From the NCBI GenBank assembly GCA_963281255.1, contig OY725501.1, positions 4,007,674 through 4,071,673 on the forward strand: a stretch of DNA of 64,000 nt, read 5' to 3'. Under the pieces are notes generated by a model that was not told the DNA's origin, made no database searches, and saw nothing but the letters and a program-made list of their open reading frames with translations. The translations under genes and the position numbers were made by a program. The first letter of the stretch is position 1. Each line of letters begins with the position of its first letter. Of the stretch, positions 1 to 11,400 are shown piece by piece. The DNA comes from Aphrocallistes beatrix. Its lineage: Eukaryota; Porifera; Hexactinellida; Sceptrulophora; Aphrocallistidae.

Positions 1-101
1 ACAACATTAAGCAAACAAAAGCAGAAATAAAAATACTGAAAAACAAGCTTATACAGCACAACCTATAAATAGAAACATCTATAAATAGGAAAAATACTGT
101 T

Positions 102-659
102 TTAGATCAGTGTAAGATCTATTTCGCCGCCTCCAGAAGGCAAGGGTACCCTAGGGCAAGCTTTGTTGCTTTGGAATTCAAGCTGGTACTCAATTATCGG
201 GTTTTCACCAGTGTAAACTAAAGAGTCAGGAGTACCTCCAGATACACATTTCATCGTTACGTCACACTTCCTATCTCCTATACCAACTGCGGTTGAACCG
301 CCAGTATACCGTATTTTAAGATACGAATTTTCGCCGTCTAATTTCGCATCGATAACCTCGAATTTGCTAGTTTGTCCGAGTGAATAGTGTGTATCGTCTC
401 CTTTACTGAATTGGCATGCAGTGGCTGTGGTATCGCAATCATCTCCCCATGCTTCAGTAACCCCGCACGGATAAAAACGATATGTATCAGTGGTTGTATC
501 TACCTCGATATACGTCTTATTGTCGCTAGATTTATAGCCATGTAAGTCTATTCTAGCCCCATTTTCAAAGGTACAAGAACATACAGTCTCTTGTGTACAG
601 GGAGAAGCGCTCCCAGATAAATGTATAGCCAGGAACAACAGAAACACACTCAACAGCAT
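102..659 (-). CDS. Secreted MRH-domain protein, membrane-less paralogue of the M6P-receptor-like family
   Basis: Single-exon gene of 185 residues. A signal peptide ([19 protein letters not shown]) is followed by one MRH-type ectodomain with six main cysteines: an N-terminal Cys cluster, YRFYPC, DDC, TACQ, a Cys after GDRKCDVTM, and a final KAC. Gln of ACQ, Arg of GDRK, Glu of TGEN and Tyr of IEYQ sit where mannose-6-phosphate receptors carry their four sugar ligands. Unlike the paralogue at 4417-5214 it has no membrane span or tail: after the hinge PSGGG the frame runs into EIDLTLI and a stop. Aligned to that paralogue, the end corresponds to its last codons in another frame, so span and tail were lost by internal deletion. 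It is probably secreted. A TATA box (TATAAAA on the minus strand, near 688-695) lies about 30 bases upstream of the ATG. It lies just beyond the ST13 3' end. Ligand is inferred from homology only. Confidence 0.72.
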   Translation of the reverse strand: MLLSVFLLFLAIHLSGSASPCTQETVCSCTFENGARIDLHGYKSSDNKTYIEVDTTTDTYRFYPCGVTEAWGDDCDTTATACQFSKGDDTHYSLGQTSKFEVIDAKLDGENSYLKIRYTGGSTAVGIGDRKCDVTMKCVSGGTPDSLVYTGENPIIEYQLEFQSNKACPRVPLPSGGGEIDLTLI

Positions 660-1249
660 TGGACTAATGGATCAGTGTGTGTAGGAGTTTTATAGTCTCT
701 CGTGCTGTGCTGAGGAGATATTATGTTTCAGTCTCATGATATCTTATTAGGCTGTATGTCATATAGTGCAAGCAGGTGGTGGATGGAGGAGTAGCATAGG
801 ATTGACGAAACAGCTTTTGATTGGATAAATGGCGTTTAAAAATAGATATCGTGCGAAGTGTAAACTTGTGATCTTACAAGAGGTGTGGAAATGGGGATCT
901 TATTTGCTTGGGGTATACGCATCCCTCTCATAAAGTTTGTGAGACACGCACACCCGTGTAGTACACGTGTCGTTTCAAGGTAGCTACTTATCACTCCATG
1001 TTTCATGATAACTAGTGAGTGACAAGTGGCACATGGAGATAATAATTAACCTCAAGAATTCGATAATTCAGTAGACAGCCCCTCAACAGAGTAACTGACT
1101 GCGTAGATTCAGAACACAATACCTGTCATAGTTTGAATGAATTCCCAAGATTAAGCAAACAAAAACACAAATAAAAATACTGAAAAACAAGCTTATACAG
1201 CACAACCTATAAATAGAAATAGTATCTATAAATAGAAGAAAATACTGTT
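660..1249. repeat. Duplicated flank between two receptor paralogues
   Basis: No gene is seen here. The stretch holds the promoter of the 102-659 gene (minus-strand TATA near 690) and the 3' flank of the 1250-1816 gene. The sequence just left of each minus-strand stop (1-101, about 1152-1249 and 4322-4416) is nearly the same, including AAGCAAACAAAA and paired CTATAAATAG boxes. The promoter side of the three genes also matches. This marks recent segmental duplication of units of about 1.1 kb. Confidence 0.6.
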
Positions 1250-1816
1250 TTAGATCAGTGTAAGATCTATTTCGCCTCCTTCAGAAGGCTGGGACGGTGG
1301 AATAGGGCAAGCTTTGGTGCTTTGGAATTCAAACCGGAATTCAAGTGGCGGGAATTCACCTGAAAAAACTAGAAGATCACGATTACCTTTAGGTAGGCAT
1401 TCCATGGTAATATCACACTTCCTATCTCCTGAACCAGTATCAGGTGAACCGCCTGTATACTGTATTAGTAGATGCGAATTATCGCCGTCTAATTTAGCAT
1501 CGAGAACTTGGTATTTGTCAGTTTGTCCGAGTGAATAGTATGCTTTATCTCCTGGGATGTACTGGCATGCAGTGGCTGTGGTATCGCATCCACCATCCCC
1601 CCATGCTTCAGTAACTCCGCATGGATAAAGACGATATGCAGCAACCTCCCCTAAAGCTACTTCAAGATAAGTCTTATTGCCGCTAGATCTATAGCCATGT
1701 AAGTCTATTCTAGTTCCATTTTCAAAGGTACAAGAACATACAGTCTCTTGTGTACAGGGAGAAGCGCTCCGAGTTAGATGTATAGCTAGGAACAACAGAA
1801 ACACACTCAACAGCAT
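1250..1816 (-). CDS. Secreted MRH-domain protein, second membrane-less paralogue
   Basis: Single exon, 188 residues, sister of the 102-659 gene. The signal peptide is [19 protein letters not shown], followed by one MRH-type domain (YRLYPC, TACQ, GDRKCDITMEC, final KAC). The same deletion removes membrane span and tail, ending in GGEIDLTLI. Gln, Arg and Glu of the sugar-binding set are present, but the tyrosine ten residues before the last Cys is Phe (EFRFEF). That could weaken sugar binding, because this Tyr contacts mannose in characterised MRH domains. Hinge and ectodomain have diverged more than the signal peptide. A TATA box (minus TATAAAA, near 1845-1852) lies about 30 bases upstream. 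It is likely a secreted lectin-like or decoy product; function is inferred. Confidence 0.7.
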   Translation of the reverse strand: MLLSVFLLFLAIHLTRSASPCTQETVCSCTFENGTRIDLHGYRSSGNKTYLEVALGEVAAYRLYPCGVTEAWGDGGCDTTATACQYIPGDKAYYSLGQTDKYQVLDAKLDGDNSHLLIQYTGGSPDTGSGDRKCDITMECLPKGNRDLLVFSGEFPPLEFRFEFQSTKACPIPPSQPSEGGEIDLTLI

Positions 1817-2417
1817 TGGACTAATGGAGCAGTGTGTGTAGGAGTTTTATAGTCTCTCGTGCTGTGCTGAGGAGATATTATCTCTGTCCTAGGATTGAGG
1901 AAACAGCTTTTGATTGGATAAATGGCGTTTAAAAATAGATATCGGATGCATCATGAGTTGGAATCAAATGCTTCATTATATTTAGTGTTACGAAGTGTAA
2001 ACTTGTGATCTTACAAGTTGTGAAAAAGGGGATTTCATTTGCCTGGGGGCAGGGGGTATATGTACACACCCCCTCTCATAGTCCAACTTACCTGCTTTTA
2101 TTTACTTTTAATCAGAACACTATGGACACAATAGTCCACTCTTTGGAATTCGTATCAATTTGTGTTTACAAATGCACCTAGTGATTTTTTATAATCGTAT
2201 ATATAATCATAATGAATATATTAAGGACATTCGTAGCTATGGTTAGAACATTAACAGAAAAACAATTCCTTGAAGTAAACAAAAATAATAATAATAATAT
2301 AATTGATTTGCTAACACAAAACTTTAAAACTAACCGAAATGTTCGACTAATCGAGGAACTACTAAACACCTAACAACAATATTCAAAAATCTAAGTTACT
2401 CTAGGATGTGAAAAAGT
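1817..2417. other. Intergenic, ST13 3' flank
   Basis: The part nearest 1817 carries the promoter shared by the paralogue group. The rest, to the ST13 stop codon, is AT-rich (TAATAATAATA near 2287). A small minus-strand reading frame at 2178-2369 has low complexity and no recognisable protein features, so nothing coding is called. Confidence 0.5.
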
Positions 2418-5400
2418 CTAAGAGTCAGGACCCATGTCTCCCATGCCCCCCATACCACCCATGCCTCCCATACCACCCATGCCTCCCATGCCCCCCATAC
2501 CTCCCATGCCCCCCATACCACCCATGCCCCCCATACCACCCATACCTCCCAGTTTCTCTTGCATTTTCTGCATTGCTTTCATGACTTTAGGATTATTCGC
2601 GTATTTCGAAAGGTTGGAAGGGTTCTGTGCTGAATCCGTGAATGCGGCCATGACTTCCGGGTCCTTCATTAGCTCCACAAGCTCTGGGTCGTTAAAAATT
2701 TGTCCTAGGTCGGGACCACCTGGCATTGCGCCTCCTCCCATGCCTCCTCCCATACCACCTCCCATGCCACCTGAGGGCATTTGACTGGCCATTTCTTCGT
2801 CTGCCTTCTTTTGCTAAAAATAGCATTAAAATAAATTCATAGTAATGGAGGTAATAATTCCTAGATCAGTGGCTCCAAACTGGGATCCATGGCCCCTTAG
2901 TGGTCCACAGAATATTTCAGGGGGCCACAGGATTCGAAATTTTGCATTACGGTTAATAGGAGGGGTCAACAGAATACAGTAAAATAGGGGTATACAGCCA
3001 AAAAAGCTTGAAAACCGCTTCGATATATATCTTACTTACAAGTTCTCCATCCTCCCAAATCGTAACCACCATGAACTCAAGGGTAATTTAGTTGAAAATT
3101 AAGTGGTACATGTTTGAAACAATTTCGTTTAGGTTTACGAAAGGATTTTAAGACAATTCTTCCCACTCACAGCCTCATACTCTCTTTTCGCTCTCTTCAC
3201 TCTCTTCCTTCTCTGCTTTATTTCCTTTTCTCTGCCCTTTCTCTCTTGCTTCAGTCTGTGTTCTCGGATCCTGTCAGTTTTCTGCTTTATCTCTTTAAGC
3301 CAATCATTTGCCTAGGAAATCAACAATAACATCCTGTTCCGTATATAAATAGGGATTCATTCAAAGAAATTAATTCTGATACACTGAAATTAATCACAAT
3401 GACCCAAACTTGAAATCAGATTGGTTGACAAAAAAATGTTTAAAACGCAACTAAGCAAACGCCCTACGAGTCACTTAATGGAGTTGCTTTTCTGATTCGG
3501 TGGTAAATGCGAGTAAAATCAGTACAGTACACCCTCGCTTTTCTGAACCTCGCAAATCCGAACACGTCTCGTACAATCTGAACAGTCAAAATATAATCTT
3601 ATTCGCCTCTATGCTTTGAATAAACGTTTGTAATATTATATCTTTCAATAAGTTTGAGAATCCTAGTTAAAAAGCTGTTCGGATTAGCGGGGGTGTACTG
3701 TATTCTGCTCGCTACACAGATTCAACTCACGTCGTCGTCGTAATCCAGCTTGAGCGCAGTCTGCAGGTCCTTGGCTGCTTCTTCCCAGTGCGCCAGCATG
3801 ATGTGGGCCTTCCCGCGCCACTTGTACCCCTGTGCAGAGTCAGGGTTAAGCTTGATGGCCTGCGGAAGGATAATAATAAACACACATGCCTAGCACCACC
3901 AGATGCCACTGAATATAAAACAATCAGCAGCTAAAGCTGTATATATTAACTCCCCCCCAATCAGGTTATGCTACGATCCTATTCAAAGCGACCAATCAAC
4001 TTTTGGCCTACAAGGTGTTACAAATGGACACATGAAGAACTGGTGGGGGAAAAGTGAAAATTTTAAACTACAGTTGTCATCAGATAGAGTTATAATGAGA
4101 AGTCAAGAACGGTACTGTTACGTATTAAGGTGGACTAGAAATCAAGGATAAGGAAGAAACTAAAATTTCTACTGGACTAATACCCAATTCTAAGAAAGGT
4201 AGGGAACAGGAAAGTTCCTCCTTTCCTCCTCCTCGTACTATTAATAGAATAAATTAAGCTTGTAAAGCTGTTCCATTTACACATCATTTAATATATAAAC
4301 AAACTCCACTAAATACTACAAGATTAAGCAAACAAAAGCAGAAATAAAATACTGAAAAACAAGCTTATACAGCACAACCTATAAATAGAAATAGTATCTA
4401 CAAATAGAAGAAAGGGCTATTTTAGGCCGGTATAAGATTTAGTTCCGCCAATAAGGTCTCTCGCTTGAGGGAAACAAGAAAAAGTAAAGAGAAATCCATC
4501 TTTCAGCAAAAACGGAAAATCTTTCCAAAATTCGAAATTTGGAATTATTTCGAGACCCCTCGCTCCTTTCCAAACCACCATCAACAGAATCCCGACCACG
4601 AGATACGTCACGACGGCTAAAAATAGCACTACGATCAGTACTATAAATAGAACAGCGCCATTTGCGCCTCCTCCTCCTCCTCCTCCAGATGGCTGGGGAT
4701 TTGCATTAGGGCAAGCTTTGTTGCTTTGGAATTCAAGCTGGTACTCAATTATCGGGTTTTCACCAGTGTAAACTAAAGCATCAGGAGTACCTTCCGGTAC
4801 ACATTTCATCGTTACGTCACACTTCCTATCTCCTATACCAACTGCGGTTGAACCGCCTGTATACTGTATTTTAAGATACGAATTTTCGCCGTCTAATTTC
4901 GCTTCGAGAACCTCGAATTTGCTAGTTTGTCCGAGTGAATAGTGTGTATTGTCTCCTTTACTGAATTGGCATGCAGTGGCTGTGGTATCGCAATCATCCC
5001 CCCATGCTTCAGTAACTCCGCACGGATAAAAACGATAAGTATCAGTGGTTGTATCTACCTCGACATATTTCTTATTGTCGCTAGTTTCAAAACCACTCAG
5101 GTCAATTTTAGTCCCATTTTCAAAGGTACAAGAACATGCAGTATCTGATTTACAGGGAGAAGCGCTCCCAGATAAATGTATAGCTAGGAACAACAGAAAC
5201 ACACTCAACAGCATTGGACTAATGGATCAGTGTGTGTAGGAGTTTTATAGTCTCTCGTGCTGTGCTGAGGAGATATTATGTTTCAGTCTCATGATATATT
5301 ATTAGGCTGTATGTCATATAGTGCAAGCAGGTGGATGGAGGAGTAGCATAGGATTGACGAAACAGCTTTTGATTGGATAAGTGGCGTTTAAAAATAGATA

Positions 5401-8400
5401 TCGGATACATCATGAATTGAAATCAAATGAGTGTTTTTGTCAGTGGCATATTACTAAGTGTAAACTTGTGACTCTAAAAGAGAAGTGTGAAATTAATGGG
5501 GTTCAAACTGTATGCTTAAGTGATATGGACTAATCTATTAATAAAGTCTGCAAAAATCCTTTTGACTTTGATAATGATTACTGAAAAATCTATCTACAAA
5601 ATTTCAGAAATATATATTCCTATCGGTAGTGCATTCGAATGAATGCTTAGAACATAAATGTAGCATACACATTCTAAAAATAGAATATCTGGCGGGGATT
5701 GGATGAGGTTTGAATGAAAGATGTCAAAAATATTTTGATGATACTGGGAGTTTCAAAACTTTGTTTTTAAAAAAGTTTTTAAAGGAGCTCATTCTTTAGA
5801 CAGAAGCTAGCTAGCTGCTAATGAGACACTGTATTAGGCAGAAACCTATTTTTGAAGAGCAGCAAAGATTCAAAGATCAGTGACAAACTCCCCCATAAAT
5901 CAGTCCCACCAATATTCCTCTAAGTGTAATACAATCTAAATCGCATCATGTTTCTCACAATCGAAATTCAATAGTCTATAAATACTAAGCACAATGATAG
6001 TCTCACAAAAGTGTAATTACAATGATTTTTGCCATTATCAGTCTTATCTTGAATAGCTGCATACTTTGCTGTGAGTGCTTTAGATGCTGTTCCGCCTACC
6101 AAAGAATGAAGTGAGCTCCCAACACAAGAGCGGTTGTGATAATAGTAACAATGTGTTATGTTTAGTATATGCTGATATATATATTTATAAAAATCTGATT
6201 GTATTTGTTGTTTTTCTATCTTTGCCAATTGTGTAATGATTTGCTTTAATAAATATAAATATCTGAGTAGATAAAACTTTTCAAATAACAAACTTAAGAT
6301 TAAAAATCTATTCTAGAGGTCTAAATAAACTGCCCCCTGGGTATATTCGAACCCCCCTCCCGTTTGTTAAATTTCATATACGTATTGACTTTGAAATTTT
6401 TATCCAACACAACTTTTACTGATGTTTTGTATCAACTATTCCACCTAAATTATCTCGAACGTTGAATTCTAATCCTAGCTACGTTGTACTATGAAAAACA
6501 ATAATTATGTCCAACCCCCGTTTGATTATCATAATATAGAAAACTATATAACTCTATTAATAGAACAATTTTCCAGCACTTGAATAGCTATTAGCCTCCA
6601 CCTAGCCTTGGTGTCAGATAACCACATAGGAATTCAATCCATACTCCACTATAAATGTATGCATCTATGAAAAGATAGAATAATATAAATGAACTTGTTA
6701 ACAAAAGCCATTTTGTTCCTAAAAATAACGCTAATTCTAGCGCCGAATCCTAACTGCACAGTGGAGAGTTCATGCACCTGCGACCTGAAATCAGCTGGGT
6801 TGCTAAATTTAGCCGAAAGCTTCGATGGAGAAGATTTCGCCGAGATAGAAGGCAGTGACGGCTACACCTACCGGTACTACCCGTGCGGGATGAGACTCAA
6901 CTGGGGGATTCCGTGCAGTTACGAGAATTCGCCCATCGCTTGTCAGTACACTCAAACCGAATACTACGTTCTCGGTAAATCCACTAACTATAACATAACA
7001 ACAGCTGTGGCTGATGGGTACAAGACATACTTTGTTTTCCAGTTCTTCGATGGGACTTTTGATGCTTTGCTTGGGCCGCGCAAAGCAAATGTTAGGATTG
7101 AATGTGACACGACTGGTTCCAGCAATTTCCAATTCATTTCAGAAAGTCCGCACCTGACATATAACTTCCTTTTCAAGACAGAAAAAGCGTGTCTAATCCC
7201 TCCAAACAACGAGAGCGGATTGGCTATTTTTATAACCGTTATAGTGCTGATTCCAGTTCTAATAATAGCATATTTACTCATTGGAACTTCGGTGCTGTAC
7301 TTCAAGGGTGCCAGAGGACTAAAACTCATTCCAAATTTAGAATTCTGGAAAGATTCCCCTTTTTTGTTTATCGACGGGTTCCTATGCCTATTTTCCTGCA
7401 TACCAGCAGTCAGAGAGAGACTGAGGATAGTTGCACACCAAAATTATGAGAAAATATAAACAATAATTTAGTAGTGCATTCTTTTTATGTTTATTTGTTT
7501 GTTATTGAAACTATATTTGTTTACGAGTAGGAGCAGGATTTTATCACAAATAGAATGTAAGGGCGACAATAATACCCAAAATAGGAATCTATAGGATCAG
7601 GAGTATTTCGCCCTCAAAAGATATCAAGGAATGACAATAATTTAGGAAATTATTCGAACTAAAAGGTCTTTCTTACACAGTCAGGATTATTAGAAATCGT
7701 TACATTCGCTTATTTTTATTGGTGTTTCTTTAATAGCTAAATATTTTGACTAATATTATCTTCATGTTTAGTTATAATCATTGAAAATACAGTCGACTCT
7801 GCTTATTATGGTCACATCGGTCAGAGGACATTTTGCCCCGATTAAGCGGAGAACCTTAAAATATTTTGTATTACTAGCTTCTAAGTATGAGAGCTATTCC
7901 GGTCCTGCCTAAAGTGTCCTGATTGAGTGGTGAACCCGATTAACCAGTGGCCTATATTAGCGGAGTCGAATGTACATCAGGGTTGCCGTGGGAATGGAAT
8001 TTCAATTCCAATTCCCATCCCATTCCCACAGGATTTCTGTGGAAAATCCCACAGAAACCCACAGGAAATCCCACAGAAACTCACACAGAATCCGACAGGT
8101 AATCCTACAGATTCCCACATGTGGGAATTCCCATAGCCTTAAAATCATTCCCATCCCCACGGCAACCCTGATGTACTTTCATCTTGTTAATAGAAGCTAC
8201 GTCGCACGGACAACAGGCTCAGGAGTTAGGGAAGTATGCAACCCATAAAGTAAGCATGAGTACTATTATTAGTAACATCTACCGCGAGAGAGGTAATATG
8301 AGGGAGAGACAGTATTATTCTAAAATAGGCGGAAATTAGGAATCGATTGGTCATTGGGAATGTGACATAGTCACATGGCTTGCTACACTACAATAAACCA

Positions 8401-11400
8401 GAACTGTTCTAAATTTAGACTATGAGCTATAGTAGCAGTGTATCCAATGGAACTCAATACAGAGATATCTCATTACGTATAAATACAGAGGTGTAGGCTG
8501 TAATGGAGAGAAATGGGACTAAAGCATACACTAATAGTGGCAGTGGCACTGTGCCACTATCTGGTATCAATAGAAGCGGCAACAGTCGAGAAAGTGGGGG
8601 ACTGTGCCTGGGAGATTCAGGGCGTAACTTTAGATTTAAGCAAAGTCGACAATTCCATAACAATAACTGGTAACGATGGTTACCCATATCGATACTACCC
8701 GTGCAAAATAACTGAAACGTGGAAAGTGGATTGTACTCCAGCAACAAACGCTGCTATTTGCCAATTCGATCAGAATTTTAACCAAGCGGTAATCGTCGGG
8801 AAACTGAATTCTGCTACTACCACAGCTGTCGTAAATGAAAAAGCTGACACCGCTACCTTCACAGTGACATACGGAGGAGGAGACAGCCAAAGAAAAGGAA
8901 GTGTGACAGTAACATGCTTTCAGGAAAAAGATACACTGACCTTTGATTACGAGGATTACAGTTCAGGCACATACTACTTCAAGTTCGATGTCCAAAAAGC
9001 TTGTACGAGAGCATCATCGGGAGCAGCAAGTGCAGAACCAGCTGACGGAGCTGCGCTATTTATAACTCTGATAGTTGTCGTCATTGTGGCAGTGGCGGTG
9101 TACTTAGTGGCGGGGGTTTTACTGATGGCGTTCTGGAAGAAAGAGACGGGACTAAAACTTATTCCGAACTTAGAATTCTGGAAGGATTTTCCGTTTCTAC
9201 TCAAAGATGGATTCCTATTCACTTTCTCCTGTTTCCTGCCCCTCAGAGAAAAAATAGGACCAGATAAGGGGACCTACGAAAGTCTTAAATAAGTATTGGA
9301 CAAATATATTGGTTGTCTCACAGGATGGTTGTGTGTATATATAAATTATTCATTTATGTTGAATACTACTAACGATTATATTATTGTACTAAATAAGATG
9401 TTAACATGTCAGCGTAGTTAGTTATATACGACCGTAGCCACCGGTCCGGTTTGTCCGGTTTCAACCGGACCACTTCACACCTGGTGCTACGGCCTTGTTA
9501 TGTCAACCCTCTAATAAGACAGCGATTTTTCTTCATGAAACCAAAACCAAAAAATAAAAATAAAGTTCGCACTAACAACCGGACCAAAAGTCACATGGTC
9601 CGTTGCACTACATTAAATTAGAACTGTTCTAAATTTAGATTATGAGCTATTGTAGGTATGTGTCTATTCCACAAGATGCAACTCAATACAGAGATATCTC
9701 ATTACGTATAAATAGAGAGGTGTAGGCTGTAATGGAGAAAATGGGACTAAAGCATACACTCATAGTGGCAGTGACACTGTGCCACTATCTGGTGTCAATA
9801 GAAGCGGCAACAGCCAAGAAAGTGGGGGACTGTGCCTGGGAGAGTGACGGCATAACTTTAGATTTTAAAGATTTCACAGGGAAGTATCTAACAGTAACTG
9901 ATAACCTAGGTTTCGAGTATCGATATTACCCATGCAAGACTGAAACATGGAAGCTTGATTGTACCCAAGCATCCAACGCTGCGATCTGTCAAGACAATCC
10001 TCCTACGACAATGGTAATCGTCGGGAAACTGAATTCTGCTGATGTCACAGCTGTCGTAAATGAAAAAGCCAAGACCGCTACCTTCACAGTGACATACGGA
10101 GGAGGCACGCCTGTATTTGGAGGACTACCTAGAAACGAAATTGTGACAGTAACATGCTTTCAGTCAAAAGATGCATTAACTTTTGATCACGAAACTGCGA
10201 GTACAGGTCAATACTACTTCAAGTTCGATGTCCAAAAAGCTTGTACGAGAGCAACACCGGGAGCAGCAAGTGGAGGAGAAGCAGCTAATGGCGCTGCGCT
10301 ATTTATAACTCTGATAGTTGTCGTCATTGTGGCAGTGTCGGTGTACTTAGTGACGGGGATTTTGCTGATGGCGTTCTGGAAGAAAGAGAGAGGACTCAAA
10401 CTCATTCCGAACTTTGAATTCTGGAAGGATTTCCCGTTTCTACTCAAAGACGGATTCCTATTCACTTTCTCCTGTTTCCAGCCCCTCAGAGAAAAAATAG
10501 GACCAGATAAGGGGACCTACGAAAGTCTTAAATAAGTATTGGACAAATATCTTGGTTGTCTCATAGGATGGCTGTGTGTATATATAAATTTCTTTTATGT
10601 TGAATACTATTAACGATTATAATATTGTACTAAATAAGATGTTAGTTATACAACTAATAAATTTAATCTTCGTCATTGGGATAACAACTGCTTCCTCAGA
10701 TACAGAAGTATCAGTTGGCTTATTGCTAACCAGTTCAGTGTGACCATCCATTCACTAAGAACTAAATTCAGGTGGGACTCTGGAGTAGGGGCATGTGTTA
10801 AAGTTATGCCACAGCTACATTCTGATCGCTAGGTGGCGGGGGCCCACGTAAAATGGCTCAATATGGCGCCTATTTATTGGTATAATAAGGATTCCCTCCA
10901 GTATGGACACATTTTTGGGACTCAGAGTTCACCTCAAGATATTCTCTTCAATATTTAAATTGACTTTACAGATCGATTGAAGATTACAAACGCAAAGTGA
11001 CTAGTTTATCTCGCCACAAGACTTAGAAAAATGACTGTTATAACAGCCTACAGACAATTATAAGAGATTACCTCTATACCAGCCAGATTATGTTATTATC
11101 AGCATACAATCCCAAATTGATCGTGTCTTAATTTGGAACACGATACTATAAATAGTTCAGTACTCCAGCATAGGGATATCTCATTAATCTGATATAGAGA
11201 CAGATATAGGCTGAAATGGCAAAGATAAATTCCTATGTAGTTCTATTGTATCTAGGGATACTTTGCCATCAAGATGTTTTAATATTGAGCGAAAGGGTAA
11301 TTGAGTTGGGGGATTGTATGTGGGAAGCAGAGGAGAGCAAAACCAAATTGGATCTCAGCGTTCTTCCCAAATTCTTTCCAAGCGTCATTGACCCAATCAA

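Larger units (their letters stand above)
7460..8512. repeat. Spacer with two abutting MITEs and a promoter
   Basis: The first element (7788-7974) starts TACAGTCGACTCTGCTTATT and ends AGCGGAGTCGAATGTA. The second (about 7973-8175) starts TACATCAGGGTTGCCGTGGG and ends CCACGGCAACCCTGATGTA, with many internal CCCACAG repeats. Position 8462-8471 is the palindrome GAGATATCTC, followed by TATAAATA at 8478-8485, the promoter of the 8513 gene. Confidence 0.65.

Noticed and set aside
102-1816. The short receptor genes as assembly errors or pseudogenes
   Set aside because: Two independent copies share the same deletion, have intact frames and intact promoters, so a real secreted form is more likely.
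2434-2784. Plus-strand frame rich in Met-Pro-Pro-Ile repeats
   Set aside because: It is the complement of the Gly-Met repeats of ST13 exon 6; an antisense shadow.
5968-6291. Minus-strand frame of 107 residues
   Set aside because: Low-complexity AT-rich text, no signal peptide, domain or promoter.
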